From positions 868,001-932,000 of the forward strand of contig CAWCGU010000006.1 in the NCBI GenBank assembly GCA_963795195.1: 64,000 nt of DNA, given 5' to 3'. This DNA is from CAWCGU01 sp963795195 (lineage in GTDB: Bacteria; Actinomycetota; Thermoleophilia; Solirubrobacterales; 70-9). Numbering within the stretch: the first letter of the stretch is position 1; each line of letters starts with the position of its first letter. Positions 8,680 to 17,886 of the stretch are shown here, one piece after another. A model generated the notes under the pieces. That model made no database searches and was not told where the DNA came from. It saw only the letters and a list, made by a program, of their open reading frames with translations. The translations under genes were made by a program, and so were the position numbers.

Positions 8680-9444
8680 TCAGTAGTAGTGGACGCCGGG
8701 CACGCGGGGCGGCTCTGCGAGTCGGCCGGCGCTCGTTCCGAGCAGATCCGGGTCGTTGCGCCCGAGCTCCCAGAGCAGGTCGTCGAGCACGGGCGGTGGG
8801 ATCTCGGCCGCGGCGGCCACGCGTTTGAGCGCGTCACGGGTGCCTAGGCGCACCACGTCCAGCGATCCCGGATCGACGAGCCCCGAGCGCAGGGCCAGCC
8901 TCATCAGGATGTTGTCAGCGCAGACCTCCCAGTTCTCAGGGTCTTCGACCTTAAACCAGCCGCGACGCTCGGCGATCTTGGCGAACAGGAACGACTTCTT
9001 GCGCAGCGGGTCCGCGTAGGCCTCGAAGCGAGACAGAAGCTCGAGCAGCCCTCCCCCGCCGCCCAGGCGCGAACCGCCGGCCGCGAGCAGGCAGGCCGCT
9101 TCCCCGCCGAAGTCTGCGTCGAGACCCGCGGCGAGCTCGCGCCAGAGCCTCGCCCGCTCGTGCGGGTCCCTGACGGTCTCGCCGTCGACGTGAAAGAGCT
9201 CAGTCAGATGCACCTCGTCGACCTCGAGCAACGACGCTGCGCTCAGGGTCCCGGGCCGCTTGCGCTCGGCATCACAGGCAAGTTCCCACAGCAACTCGGA
9301 GCCCTCGAACGGCCCGCGGCCTTCCACCGTGTGGGCCTCCTGGTACCCCGTCTTGTGGTCGATTGCGCAGAGAAACAGGGCGGCGTCGGCTGTCGGCACG
9401 TGTGCGAAGTCGGGCGGGTCGTAACGCGCCGCCAGGTCGCGCAC
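8680..9444 (-). CDS. Unrecognised conserved-looking cytosolic protein
   Basis: A 254-residue protein from a GTG, 44 nt downstream of the beta-propeller gene on the same strand. Visible blocks include FLCAIDHKTGYQE near the N-terminus, YADPLRKKSFLFAKIAERRG in the middle, and CADNILMRLALRSGLV and LDDLLWELGRNDPD towards the end. The last two are reminiscent of helical DNA-glycosylase-like or queuosine-salvage-like folds (LDN/LW.LGR patterns), but this resemblance is too weak for a call. No signal peptide or transmembrane helix is seen. Codon usage matches the surroundings. Confidence 0.6.
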   Translation of the reverse strand: MRDLAARYDPPDFAHVPTADAALFLCAIDHKTGYQEAHTVEGRGPFEGSELLWELACDAERKRPGTLSAASLLEVDEVHLTELFHVDGETVRDPHERARLWRELAAGLDADFGGEAACLLAAGGSRLGGGGGLLELLSRFEAYADPLRKKSFLFAKIAERRGWFKVEDPENWEVCADNILMRLALRSGLVDPGSLDVVRLGTRDALKRVAAAAEIPPPVLDDLLWELGRNDPDLLGTSAGRLAEPPRVPGVHYY

Positions 9445-9488
9445 CCGGGAGACGGCCGCGATTTCGCCCGGACTGTCCGCGACGTCCC

Positions 9489-11087
9489 TCAGCCGACCAG
9501 TCGCACGCGGGTGCGGGCACTGGATGCGTTACCGCCAGCATCGGTGGCCGTGACCGTCACGGCGACGCGGCCACCGCCCAATCGGCGCGCACGCTTCGTG
9601 AGTCGCAGCCTCAAATTGCCACGCTGGCCGGCCGCCAGGCTCGCGTTTGCCGAGCGCAGGTTGGCTCGCTTGCCGCCGCGGCGAAGCTGGCCTTTCGCAA
9701 GCACAGAGCAGTCCTGGTCGCAGACCGCCTTGATCGCGACCACGTTGCCGCGTTGGCGCTTGCGGCCCTTCAGGGTGACGGACGGCGGCTCCAAATCCAG
9801 CGGGCCCACCGCCGCGACTGCGCTCGGGCCGCCGTTGCACGAAGCCGTCTGTCCCGTGTAGACCGGGAAGAACGAACAGCCCTCGTTGTCAACGGTGAGC
9901 AGGGCGGCGGTGAAAACGCCCGGCGCCGGATAGGAGTAGCTGGTCAGCGGCGTCGGGTTGCCGAGCGAACTCTGGCCGTTCCCGAAGATCCAGGAGTAGC
10001 CGGCGATCGTGCCGTCGGAGTCAGTCGAGCCCGAGCCATTGAAGTTGACGCTGCGTGCGGGGGCACTGGCGATCTGCGCCGTGCCAACCGATTTCGGCCC
10101 CTGGTTGGGGACGATCGCGATCGAGGGCGGGCCCATCCCTACGGTGATCGGTGCACCGACGACGGCGTTTGTCGCGGTGTCGATCACCGATACCGTGCCG
10201 TCGGTCTGGTTTGTGACGTAGGCACGGGTGCCGTCGGGTGTCACTGCGACGGCGCGGGGGAACATGCCGACGGCGATCGGACCTGCGACAACCGCGTTGG
10301 TGGTCGTATCGATCACGGATACAGAGTTGCCGTCCTGGTTGGCCACATAGGCCCTGGTGCCGCTGGGCGTGATCGCGATGTAATTGGGACCGCCGGGAAC
10401 CGCGATGGCGGCGGGCAGGACGGTGTTGGTCGCCAGATCCACGACGCTGACGCTGTTGCCACCCTCGTTGGCCACGTAAGCATGGCTTCCGCTTGGCGTG
10501 ATCGCAATTCCCCGGGGGGCGAGTCCCGCGCCGAGGCTGATCGCCGCTCCGACCAGGCTGTTCGTCGCCGTGTCGATCACCGAGAGACTGCTGTCGTCCT
10601 CGTTGACCACGTAGGCCCGGGAGCCGTCGGGGGTGACTCCGACGAAGAGGGGAGTGTCGCCCACGCCGACAGTCGCGATGACTGAGTTCGTCGCGGTGCT
10701 GATCACGGAAACGTTGTCGGTGACGCCGTTGGCGACATACACCTTCGAGCCATCGGGCGTGACCGCGAGCATCCGCGGCTCCTCACCGACGCTGATCGGG
10801 GCACCGACGACGGCGTCGGTGGCGGTGTCGATCACGTGAACGTTGTCGCTGTCGTCGTTGGCGACGTAGGCCCTGGTGCCGTTGGGAGAGATCGCCACGC
10901 CGCCCGGATTCGTGCCGACCGGGACAGTCGCAACGACAGCGTTTGTCGTGCTCTCGATCACCGAGACGTTGCTCGAGCCGAAGTTGGTGACGTAGATCTT
11001 TCGAGCGGAGGCCGAGGCCGGCAGCAGGGCAAACGCGAGCGCGAACAACCAAACAGCCACCAGTCTGATACCCCCGCGACGACCCAT
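9489..11087 (-). CDS. Secreted YVTN beta-propeller / PKD / Ig-like protein
   Basis: About 532 residues with a signal peptide (LVAVWLFALAFALLPASASA). The ATG at 11087 is preferred because it leaves a standard signal peptide; an in-frame ATG at 11108 is also possible. Seven or so YVTN-type blades follow, each of the form IYVTNFGSSNVSVI / ATVPVGTNPGGVAISPNG. A PKD domain comes next (GSTDSDGTIAGYSWIFG...TVDNEGC), then a CNGG segment and an Ig-like C-terminal domain (VTVTATDAGGNASSARTRV). The role is probably extracellular or envelope-associated; no ligand is known. A paralogue with the same PKD/CNGG/Ig-like tail is at 18902-20704. The blade repeats cause near-repeats in the DNA. Confidence 0.8.
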   Translation of the reverse strand: MGRRGGIRLVAVWLFALAFALLPASASARKIYVTNFGSSNVSVIESTTNAVVATVPVGTNPGGVAISPNGTRAYVANDDSDNVHVIDTATDAVVGAPISVGEEPRMLAVTPDGSKVYVANGVTDNVSVISTATNSVIATVGVGDTPLFVGVTPDGSRAYVVNEDDSSLSVIDTATNSLVGAAISLGAGLAPRGIAITPSGSHAYVANEGGNSVSVVDLATNTVLPAAIAVPGGPNYIAITPSGTRAYVANQDGNSVSVIDTTTNAVVAGPIAVGMFPRAVAVTPDGTRAYVTNQTDGTVSVIDTATNAVVGAPITVGMGPPSIAIVPNQGPKSVGTAQIASAPARSVNFNGSGSTDSDGTIAGYSWIFGNGQSSLGNPTPLTSYSYPAPGVFTAALLTVDNEGCSFFPVYTGQTASCNGGPSAVAAVGPLDLEPPSVTLKGRKRQRGNVVAIKAVCDQDCSVLAKGQLRRGGKRANLRSANASLAAGQRGNLRLRLTKRARRLGGGRVAVTVTATDAGGNASSARTRVRLVG

Positions 11088-11214
11088 AGTGCACATCCTC
11101 CTCACCAACCGTTTGACACGGACTGGTCCTGACCCTAGCGGGCGAATGCCGCAGACTCAAGCACCGACAGGGGTGGAGCGCCACACCCCTCGCGGCCGGA
11201 GGGCCGACCCCTGC

Positions 11215-12185
11215 CTACCACCAAACGGTCGAGTCGACGCCCTCCAGCTCGTCCACGGACTTCGTGTAGACGCCGGAGGAGAGGTACTTCCAGCCGTCGT
11301 CGGGCACCAGGAAGACGACGTTGCCCGACTCGAGCTCGCCCGCGATGCGGTTGGCGACGTAGGCGATCGCGCCGGAGGACACGCCCGCGAACAGGCCCTC
11401 CTCCTTGAGCAGCTTCTGGGTCCAGATGATCGCGTCGCGGTTGGAGACCATGATCTTGCGGTCGAGCAGGGAGAGGTCGATGATCGGCGGGATGAAGCCG
11501 TCGTCGAGTGAGCGCAGGCCGGAGACGAGCTCGCCCTGCATCGGCTCGGCGGCGACGATCTTGGTCTCCGGGATCGTCCTCCTTGAGCCGGCGGCCGTTG
11601 CCCATCAGCGTGCCGCCGGTCCCGAGCCCGCCGACGAAGGCGGCGATCTCGTCGAGCTCCTCGAGGATCTCCAGCGCTGTGCCGTTGTAGTGAGCGAGCG
11701 GGTTGGCCTCGTTGCCGTACTGGTACGGCATGTAGTAGGAGGAGTCGGCCTCGGCCATCTCCAGGGCCAGCTCGACCGATCCGTTGGACCCCTTGGCGCC
11801 CTCGGAGTAGACGATCTCGGCGTCCGTACATTCGCAGCAGCTGAGTGCGCTCGTCGGTGACGTTGTCAGGCATCACGACCTTGAGCGGGTATCCCTTGCG
11901 CTGGCAGATCATCGCCAGCGAGATGCCGGTGTTGCCGGAGGTCGGCTCGAGGATCGTCTGCCCGGGCTGAATCGCGCCCTCAGCCTCCGCGGCGTCGATC
12001 ATCGACTTGGCGACCCGGTCCTTGACCGAGCCGGTCGGGTTGCGGCCCTCGAGCTTGGCGAAGATGCGCACGCCAGCGGCGGGCGACATCCGTGGCAACT
12101 CGACCAGCGGCGTGTGCCCGATGGCCTCGAGGATGTTCTCGAAGCGTCCCCCGCAGGGGCGGTTGAGGACGTCGTCCCCGAGCAT
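11215..12185 (-). CDS. cysM: Cysteine synthase CysM (CysO-thiocarboxylate dependent), two frame breaks
   Basis: Three frame segments join into a 322-residue PLP enzyme, almost exactly the length of Mycobacterium CysM. The N-terminal segment has GHTPLVELPRMSP, the PLP-lysine motif NPTGSVKDR and LEPTSGNTGISLA. The middle segment has YQYGNEANPLAHYNGT and GGLGTGGTLMG. The last has AEPMQGELVSGLRSLDDGF, FAGVSSGA and GWKYLSSGVYTKSVDELE, and the C-terminus resembles CysM rather than CysK. Extra single bases near 11826 and 11572 cause the breaks. The enzyme would convert O-phosphoserine plus CysO-thiocarboxylate to CysO-cysteine. The start at 12185 is preceded by TATACT, 10 nt upstream. Confidence 0.8.
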
Positions 12186-12290
12186 TGCTTCAAAAAGTAT
12201 AGCCCTGCCAGGGGGTGCCCGAGTGACAGGGGAGCCCCCCAAGTACTAGTTTCCCCGTGCCAGGGCAACTTCGAACGACTGGGAGTGACG

Positions 12291-13158
12291 ATGAACGGAT
12301 CTCGATTCAAGGTCTTGGCGGCGCTTATTGCGGCGCTGGCACTGGCGATGACTCGCGGTCGCCTGCGGCGACGACGACAGCGACAGCGGTGACGACACCT
12401 CGGCCAGCACGACGTCGGGAGGCGCCACGGCTTCCGTCGAGACGATTGAGGAAGGCAAGCTTTCAGTGGGCACCGATACCCCGTTCCCGCCTTTCGAGAT
12501 CGGCCGGCCGCCTGACATCTCCGGCTATGACATCGAGGTGATGAACGCAATCGCCGAGGATCTCGGCCTCGAGGTCGAGTACACCGACACCGGCTTCGGG
12601 ACGATTTTCCGCGATACGGCGACCGGTCAGTTCGACACCGCCGCGGCGGCCTCGACGATCACCCCCGCTCGACAGAAGGTGGTCAACTTCACCGATCCGT
12701 ACTACGAGGCGCAGCAGGCGCTGTTGGTCCCCGAGGGCTCCGACATCACCTCGACGGCCGACCTCTCCGGGCTGATCGTCGGGACGCAGGACGGCACCAC
12801 CGGTGAGACATACGCCAACGACGAAACCGACGCGTCGGAGGTCCGAGGCTTCCCCGAGGGCCCGAACGCGATCTCGGCACTGACAACCGGCCAGGTCGAC
12901 GCCGTGATCATCGATCAGCCTGTCGCCGCCGACGCGGTGGAGAAGACGGGAGGCGTCCAGATCGCCGAGGAGATCGCCACCAGCGAGCTCTACGGCTTTG
13001 CGGTCGCACCCGACAATTCCTCGCTGCTCGACGGAATGAATGCGGCGCTGGTCAAGATCAAGGAGGACGGCACCCTCGCGGAGCTCTACGAGAAGTACTT
13101 CGCGACCGAGCCGCCCGAATCGGTGCTCAGCGGGACCACCGAGGCCGTCGCGGGCTAG
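12291..13158 (+). CDS. Amino-acid ABC transporter substrate-binding lipoprotein, one frame break
   Basis: The signal peptide begins at ATG 12291 behind GGGAGTGA (MNGSRFKVLAALIAALALAM). The frame then slips by one extra base between 12348 and 12358 and continues as VACGDDDSDSGDD, giving a lipobox Cys and an acidic linker. The mature protein is a type 3 solute-binding domain. LSVGTDTPFPPFE, GYDIEVMNAIAEDLGL, ASTITPARQKVVNFTDPYYE and VDAVIIDQPVA are all signature segments for polar amino-acid binders. It is the first gene of an importer with the permease at 13262 and ATPase at 14056, and a terminator separates it from them. Confidence 0.8.
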
Positions 13159-13185
13159 CCCCGAGCGCAACATCGACGTCCGAGA

Positions 13186-13211
13186 GGGGCGCCCGCGCGG
13201 GCGCCCCTTTT
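13186..13211 (+). terminator. Intrinsic terminator between binding-protein and permease genes
   Basis: A perfect GC palindrome, GGGGCGCCCGC/GCGGGCGCCCC, is followed directly by TTTT. Sitting between the binding-protein gene and the permease, it would let the binding protein be made in excess over the membrane components. Confidence 0.75.
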
Positions 13212-13261
13212 CGTTGGCCGGATGAGCGTTTAGCCTGACGACACAGCGAACGAGGAGAGCC

Positions 13262-14053
13262 ATGGATTTCATCACCAACTACTACTTCGACTTCAACCTC
13301 ATGGGCGACGAATTCGGGCGGATCCTCGACGGCTTTTGGGTGACGCTCAAGCTCTCATTCGTCGCCGGCATCCTCTCTTTGATCTGGGGAATGGTCCTGG
13401 CTCTGCTGCGCCAGCTTCCGGGGCGGGCACTGATGCCGGTACGCGGTGTGACGATTGCCTACATCGACGCTTTCCGTGGCGTCCCCGCGCTGCTGGTGAT
13501 GTTCATGGTGTCGGGTTTTCTCGCCGCGGCTCAAAGCGAAGGCGTGATCCCTCGCGAGATCGGAATCCCGGAGTGGCTCGGCCAGCCCAGCTGGTTCTGG
13601 TACGGCGTGATCTCGCTGACGCTCACCTATGGCGCCTACATGGCCGAGGTCTACCGGGCCGGGATCGAGGCCGTCCCCCGGGGCCAGATGGAAGCGGCCC
13701 GGTCTTTGGGCATGAGTCACGGCCAGTCGATGCGCTACGTGATCGTCCCGCAAGCCGTGCGCAAGGTGATCCCGCCCCTGCTCAACGACTTCATCGCCCT
13801 GATGAAGGACACCTCGCTGGTTTTCGCGATCGGCGGGCTCGAAGTCGTCCAGGCGGGCTTCGACGTCCAGACGGAGTTCTTCAACGGGTCCGGCCTGACC
13901 CTCGGCGCGCTGATGTTCCTGGTCGTCACGATTCCACTGGCGCGGCTGGTGGACTATCTGATCGCCCGTGACCAAAACAGAACCCAGCGCCGTGGTGGAG
14001 GCGGTGAAGGGCTGGAACCCGCACCAGTCCCGACCGGGATGGCGGGAGCTTAG
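13262..14053 (+). CDS. Polar amino-acid ABC transporter permease
   Basis: A 263-residue inner-membrane protein with a good ribosome site (GAGGAGAG, 5 nt before ATG). Five or so transmembrane helices carry the HisM/GlnP-type signatures. These are FWVTLKLSFVAGILSLIWGM at the start, IDAFRGVPALLVMF, and the EAA loop GQMEAARSLGMSHGQSMRYV that contacts the ATPase. IPPLLNDFIALMKDTSL follows. It forms the channel for the importer whose binding protein precedes it and whose ATPase starts 2 nt after its stop. The last ~25 residues are Gly/Pro-rich and unconserved-looking. Confidence 0.9.
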   Translation: MDFITNYYFDFNLMGDEFGRILDGFWVTLKLSFVAGILSLIWGMVLALLRQLPGRALMPVRGVTIAYIDAFRGVPALLVMFMVSGFLAAAQSEGVIPREIGIPEWLGQPSWFWYGVISLTLTYGAYMAEVYRAGIEAVPRGQMEAARSLGMSHGQSMRYVIVPQAVRKVIPPLLNDFIALMKDTSLVFAIGGLEVVQAGFDVQTEFFNGSGLTLGALMFLVVTIPLARLVDYLIARDQNRTQRRGGGGEGLEPAPVPTGMAGA

Positions 14054-14055
14054 GT

Positions 14056-14836
14056 ATGGCTCCCCCATTGACAGTCTCGTCCGAGGTCGGCTCCGACGGG
14101 CCGATGCTGCGCCTCGACGGCGTCTGCAAGCGATTCGGGCAACTGGAGGTCCTCAAAGGCGTCACGCTCGACGTCGACCGCGGCGAGGTCGTCTGCGTTA
14201 TCGGACCAAGCGGATCGGGCAAGTCGACGCTGCTGCGCTGCATCAACCTGCTCGAACCACCCGAGTCGGGGTCCGATCTTCCTCGAGGGCAGGGAGATCA
14301 CCGGCCGCGGCAACGAAGGCATCGACTTCGTCCGGCGCCGGGTGGGGATGGTTTTTCAGCAGTTCAACCTGTTTCCCAACAAGTGCGCGCTCGAGAACGT
14401 CACCTTGGCGCAGCAGAAGGTGCTCGACCGCAACGCGGCTGAGGCGCGCGAGAAGGGCGAGGCCCTGCTCGCGCGGGTTGGCCTCTCCGACAAGATGGGC
14501 GAGTATCCGGACCGGCTCTCCGGCGGTCAGCAGCAGCGTGTTGCGATTGCGCGGGCGCTTGCGATGGAACCACATGTGATGCTCTTCGACGAGGTCACGA
14601 GCGCGCTCGACCCGGAGTTGGTGAAGGAGGTGCTCGACGTGGTCAAGGAGCTCGCCTCGGAGGGGATGACGATGCTCGTCGTCACCCACGAGATGGGCTT
14701 TGCCCGCGACGTCGCCAGTCGTGTCGTCTTCATGGACGGAGGCGTCGTCGTCGAGGCCGGCCCGCCGGCCGAGGTGCTCGGCTCACCCCAGCACGAGCGG
14801 ACGAAGCGCTTCCTGGGCCTCGTGCTCGAGCATTGA
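14056..14836 (+). CDS. Polar amino-acid ABC transporter ATPase (GlnQ/HisP type), one frame break
   Basis: The first segment has the Walker A VIGPSGSGKSTLLRCINLLE. After one extra base near 14268-14276 the frame continues as IFLEGREITGRG. It then runs through MVFQQFNLFPNKCALENV (Q loop), LSGGQQQRVAIARALAM (signature), MLFDEVTSALDPE (Walker B) and VVTHEMGFA (H loop). The joined protein is about 259 residues, typical for this family. It powers the importer with the genes at 12291 and 13262. All catalytic motifs are intact on both sides of the break, which argues for a sequence error rather than decay. Confidence 0.85.
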
Positions 14837-14862
14837 GATTGGGTCTGATCCAGTTGCACGGT

Positions 14863-14887
14863 CGGGGTCCTGGCCTTCCGGACCCCG
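14863..14887. terminator. Bidirectional hairpin between convergent genes
   Basis: CGGGGTCC and GGACCCCG form an 8-bp stem with a 9-nt loop. It lies midway between the end of the ATPase gene (14836) and the end of the flippase-like gene (14908, opposite strand). There is no T-tract on either side, so efficiency is uncertain. Confidence 0.5.
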
Positions 14888-14907
14888 CCGTCAAACACAC
14901 ACGAAAC

Positions 14908-15906
14908 CTAGGGCTCCGGTGCGAGCCGCTCTGAGGCGAGCGCCGTCCGGGTTCCCGAGGTCAGCAGCCCAGCGGCCCCGGCCAGGGTCGCGAGCATCAG
15001 CGCGACGACCGTGAACAGGGAGAGCAGGGTGGCGTCGGCTGACGAAACCCCAGCGGTGTCGAGCAAGACCACGAAGGCACCTTCGCGCACCCCGAAGCCG
15101 GCGATCGAGATCGGGAACAGGGTCACCAGCAGCACCAGCGGGAGCACCACCGCCAGCAGCGCGTAGCTGAGGTCGAGATCGAGCGAGCGCGCCAGCATCC
15201 AGGTGGAGAAGACGGCGACCACCTGGAAGGCGAGCCCCAGCGCGATCACGACGATGATCAAACGCAGATCGTGCTCGTACTCGAGAAGCGTTTCCCGGAC
15301 CTCCCGAGCCCAGGGACGAAGCCGCTCCGGCAGAACTTCGGCGAAGCGATGCCCGCGCAGGATCAAAAGGACCACGACGCCGACAACGAGAGCCGCTCCA
15401 GCCGCGACGCCGATCAGCACCTTCAGGTCGGGTGGGATTGAACCCGGAGCAAGAATCAGCGCGACCAGCCCGACGACTATCAGGCAGGCGATCGACGACA
15501 CCCGATCGACGAACACCGAGGTGATCGTCCGGGCCAGCGCCGGGCCCCCTCGCGCGACCAGCAGTGTGCGGGCGGCGTCGCCGCCGAAACCAGTGGGCAG
15601 GAAGTTGTTCGCGAAGGCGCCGATCCAGTAGGCACGGACGCTCTGCCAAAGACTGACGTCGAGCGCCGCGCCGCGCAGCAGGGCGTGCCAGCGAAGCGCG
15701 CCAAGTCCAAGCATCGTCGCCAGCGCACCGACGCCAGCCGCGAACCACCCCCAGGAACCGTCACTGAGGCGCTCGGACACCTGATCCCAATCAACGCTGA
15801 CTGCGATCACGAGCAGCAGGCCGAACGTGACCAGCAGCCGGACCGGAAGCGAAGTCGCAATCCGGCGAAGGCGCTTGAGGTCGAACTTCGCGGTCACCGC
15901 GAGCAA
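14908..15906 (-). CDS. YbhN/AglD-type lysylphosphatidylglycerol-synthase-like flippase
   Basis: A 332-residue polytopic membrane protein with about eight helices. The family (UPF0104, LPG_synthase_TM) is recognised from RWHALLRGAAL, the charged-polar loop AYWIGAFANNFLPTGFGGDA and VFVDRVSSIACLIVVGLVAL. The GFGVREGAFVVLL segment near the end also fits. Members are proposed to move lipid-linked substrates across the membrane, often beside glycosyltransferases. It follows the methyltransferase and GT2 genes on the same strand, so a role in the surface-glycan pathway is a reasonable inference. Confidence 0.75.
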   Translation of the reverse strand: MLAVTAKFDLKRLRRIATSLPVRLLVTFGLLLVIAVSVDWDQVSERLSDGSWGWFAAGVGALATMLGLGALRWHALLRGAALDVSLWQSVRAYWIGAFANNFLPTGFGGDAARTLLVARGGPALARTITSVFVDRVSSIACLIVVGLVALILAPGSIPPDLKVLIGVAAGAALVVGVVVLLILRGHRFAEVLPERLRPWAREVRETLLEYEHDLRLIIVVIALGLAFQVVAVFSTWMLARSLDLDLSYALLAVVLPLVLLVTLFPISIAGFGVREGAFVVLLDTAGVSSADATLLSLFTVVALMLATLAGAAGLLTSGTRTALASERLAPEP

Positions 15907-15942
15907 GCGTAGAGCGGCACCAGCGCGATCCGTGCGAGATTG

Positions 15943-16923
15943 CTAGCGACGGCGGGCCACCACGGCCACGGTGCCGCCGCGCCCCGCGAGGCCGGCGAGG
16001 AGCTCGAGCAGGAAGGCGAGCGGCGCGAGCGCGCCGACCGCGAGGGTGGGCAGCAGATCGCGGGCGTTGACAGACGCGTTGCGCTTGATCAGGTTGTAGG
16101 CATAGGAAGGAGTCACCGTCACCCGATCGAGCCACGCCTGCAACATCCCGAACTGGTTGTGCTCGAGCAGGACGTGGTGGATGCGTTCGACGCGAAACCC
16201 TTCGCGCTCCAAAAGCGTCGTCACGCCTGCCGGCGTGAAGTGGTGGCGATGCCGTGGGACGTCCAGGTGAAGCCAGCGCGGGCCCGCGATCGCCGCCTGA
16301 AGGCTGGCCAGATTCGGAACGCCGATCAGCGCAGCGCCATCCTCCGGCAGCCATTCGCGCAGTCGGCGGATCGCCAGGTCCGGCTGTTCGAGGTGCTCGA
16401 GGACATGCCAGAGGACGACGCCGTCGACCGATCCCGGCTCCATCTCCGCACCCTCAAGCGTCGTGCGGGTGAGCGCTATCCCGCGTTTCGCGGCGATCTC
16501 GACGCCGCGCTGCGAAGGCTCGAAGCCGCTGACCTGATAACCCGCATCCTGGGCGGCCGCGATGAAGCGGCCCTGCCCCGCCCCAAGCTCCGCGATCCGC
16601 GCGGGGGGCGGCAGCGCCCGGCGGAGCAGTGCGAGTTTCTGGCGCTCGCCAGCCCGGCGGATCGCCTCGATCAGCCCCTCCAGGCGCGTCGTCGCCTCGC
16701 TGTAGACACCCGTCTCGTAGAGCTCAGGCTCCGGGTCGCCGGCCGTGCTCGCCGTTCCACATCCTGCACAGCGCCAGAGCAGGTAGCGGCGGCGCAGGCT
16801 CGGCTCCTGCGGCTCGGCGAACCCCCAGCGCTCGAGCGGAGCCTCGCAGGCGGGACAGGCCTGCGGCGCCGGGGCTTCGACCAGCTCGACCCCGGCCACC
16901 GAGGCGCTAGCGGGCAGCCGCAT
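15943..16923 (-). CDS. Zinc-ribbon class I SAM methyltransferase
   Basis: A 326-residue protein. An N-terminal zinc knuckle (CPACEAPL ... CAGC) precedes the methyltransferase domain. The domain has the SAM loop IAELGAGQGRFIAAA, VSGFEPSQRG and VVLWHVLEHLEQPD. A C-terminal hydrophobic pair near residue 290 could associate with the membrane. Zinc-knuckle methyltransferases of this architecture commonly act on nucleotide- or lipid-linked sugars. The start at 16923 lies 17 nt inside the end of the upstream GT2 gene, so the two are translationally coupled. Confidence 0.75.
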   Translation of the reverse strand: MRLPASASVAGVELVEAPAPQACPACEAPLERWGFAEPQEPSLRRRYLLWRCAGCGTASTAGDPEPELYETGVYSEATTRLEGLIEAIRRAGERQKLALLRRALPPPARIAELGAGQGRFIAAAQDAGYQVSGFEPSQRGVEIAAKRGIALTRTTLEGAEMEPGSVDGVVLWHVLEHLEQPDLAIRRLREWLPEDGAALIGVPNLASLQAAIAGPRWLHLDVPRHRHHFTPAGVTTLLEREGFRVERIHHVLLEHNQFGMLQAWLDRVTVTPSYAYNLIKRNASVNARDLLPTLAVGALAPLAFLLELLAGLAGRGGTVAVVARRR

Positions 16924-17842
16924 TCGGCCTGTCCCAGTAGGCAGCCTGGGCGCTGAATCGCCGCTTCAGTGAAACGGGGAGGCTTCGATGCCGGACCCCG
17001 AGCTGAAGAGCGGCGTATTTGGAAAGCTCGTAGACGACGGTGTACGGAATCCAGCGTGCATAGCCGTTGCGGCTCATCCAGGCGAGCTCCTCGCGGCCAT
17101 AACGGACCGCCTCCTTGCGCAGCACCCGGGAGGAAGGGCGCTGCCCTGCAAGGTAGGCGCGCTCGGCCGAGACCCCCGATTCGAAGAAGCGCTTGAAGGC
17201 GGCGGGGATGGTGTAGGGATGGGAGTGGCGGACTATCGCCTGCGGCTCGTAGAGGAGCGAGTGGCCATCCAGGAGCACGCGCGCGGAGAAGTCCTGATCC
17301 TCGCTGAGGATGATGTCGTCGGGAAAGCGGTACTGCTCCCAGACGCTCCGCCTGATCGCCGAGCTGACGTTGGAGAAAAGCGTCGTCTTCATCGAGAGCT
17401 CGTCGCGGCCGGCGACACGCTGCAGGCGGCGCTCGGGGCCGTAGACGAAGTCGAGGAAAAAGCGCTCGGGGGGCCGCGCGTCGAGGTGGGGAAGCTGGCG
17501 GGCGTAGACGCCGGCAAGCTCGGGGTCCTCGCGCAGCGGATCGGTGAGGCGCGCGAGCCAGTGCTCGTCCTCCGCGTAGGCGTCGTGGACCGTGTAAACG
17601 AGGGTCTCACCGCCGGCCAGCTCGCCGAGCCGGTTGCGGGTGCCGCCGTGGTTGAACTCTGAAGCCGCGATCACCTCCACACGGGCCCCGAAGGAGCGGG
17701 CCAGATCGGCGGTGCCGTCCGTGGAAGCGGAGTCGACGACGACGATCTCGACCTCGTCATCCACCTGCTGGCGGGCGATCGCCTCAAGGCAGCGCCTGAA
17801 CTCCTCGCCCCCGTTGCGAACGGGAATAAGCACCGAAATCAT
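16907..17842 (-). CDS. Family 2 glycosyltransferase
   Basis: A 311-residue GT-A enzyme starting at ATG 17842 (MISVLIPVRNGGEEFRRCLE). The nucleotide-binding strand is followed by VVVDSASTDGTADLARSFGA. A downstream DxD-like SEDQDFSARVLLDGHSLLY is present, and RHSHPYTIPAAFKRFFESG near the acceptor side resembles rhamnosyltransferases. The -10-like TAACGT sits 7 nt before the start. The adjacent methyltransferase gene overlaps its end and the epimerase gene diverges from its start. A sugar-transfer step in surface-glycan assembly is likely; donor and acceptor are unknown. Confidence 0.8.
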   Translation of the reverse strand: MISVLIPVRNGGEEFRRCLEAIARQQVDDEVEIVVVDSASTDGTADLARSFGARVEVIAASEFNHGGTRNRLGELAGGETLVYTVHDAYAEDEHWLARLTDPLREDPELAGVYARQLPHLDARPPERFFLDFVYGPERRLQRVAGRDELSMKTTLFSNVSSAIRRSVWEQYRFPDDIILSEDQDFSARVLLDGHSLLYEPQAIVRHSHPYTIPAAFKRFFESGVSAERAYLAGQRPSSRVLRKEAVRYGREELAWMSRNGYARWIPYTVVYELSKYAALQLGVRHRSLPVSLKRRFSAQAAYWDRPNAAAR

Positions 17843-17849
17843 CCGGGCA

Positions 17850-17875
17850 ACGTTAGTGATGGCGCTATCTACACT
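17850..17875. promoter_or_regulatory. Divergent -10 elements for the GT2 and epimerase genes
   Basis: On the minus strand TAACGT (17855-17850) lies 7 nt before the ATG at 17842. On the plus strand TACACT (17870-17875) lies 11 nt before the ATG at 17887. Both would give leaderless or very short-leader mRNAs. Confidence 0.4.
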
Positions 17876-17886
17876 CTCCGGCTCGC

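Noticed and set aside
9363..10685. 440-codon plus-strand frame inside the YVTN propeller gene
   Set aside because: It runs antisense to clear blade repeats. Its own periodicity (GDRDRGR-type) mirrors those repeats.
9900..11000. Regularly spaced near-repeats suggestive of a CRISPR or tandem array
   Set aside because: The period corresponds to protein blades (about 40 codons) with diverged DNA and no constant repeat/spacer structure.
11135..12242. Two separate overlapping minus-strand proteins in the cysM region
   Set aside because: They are frame fragments of one cysteine synthase; joining three frames restores a 322-residue enzyme with all motifs.
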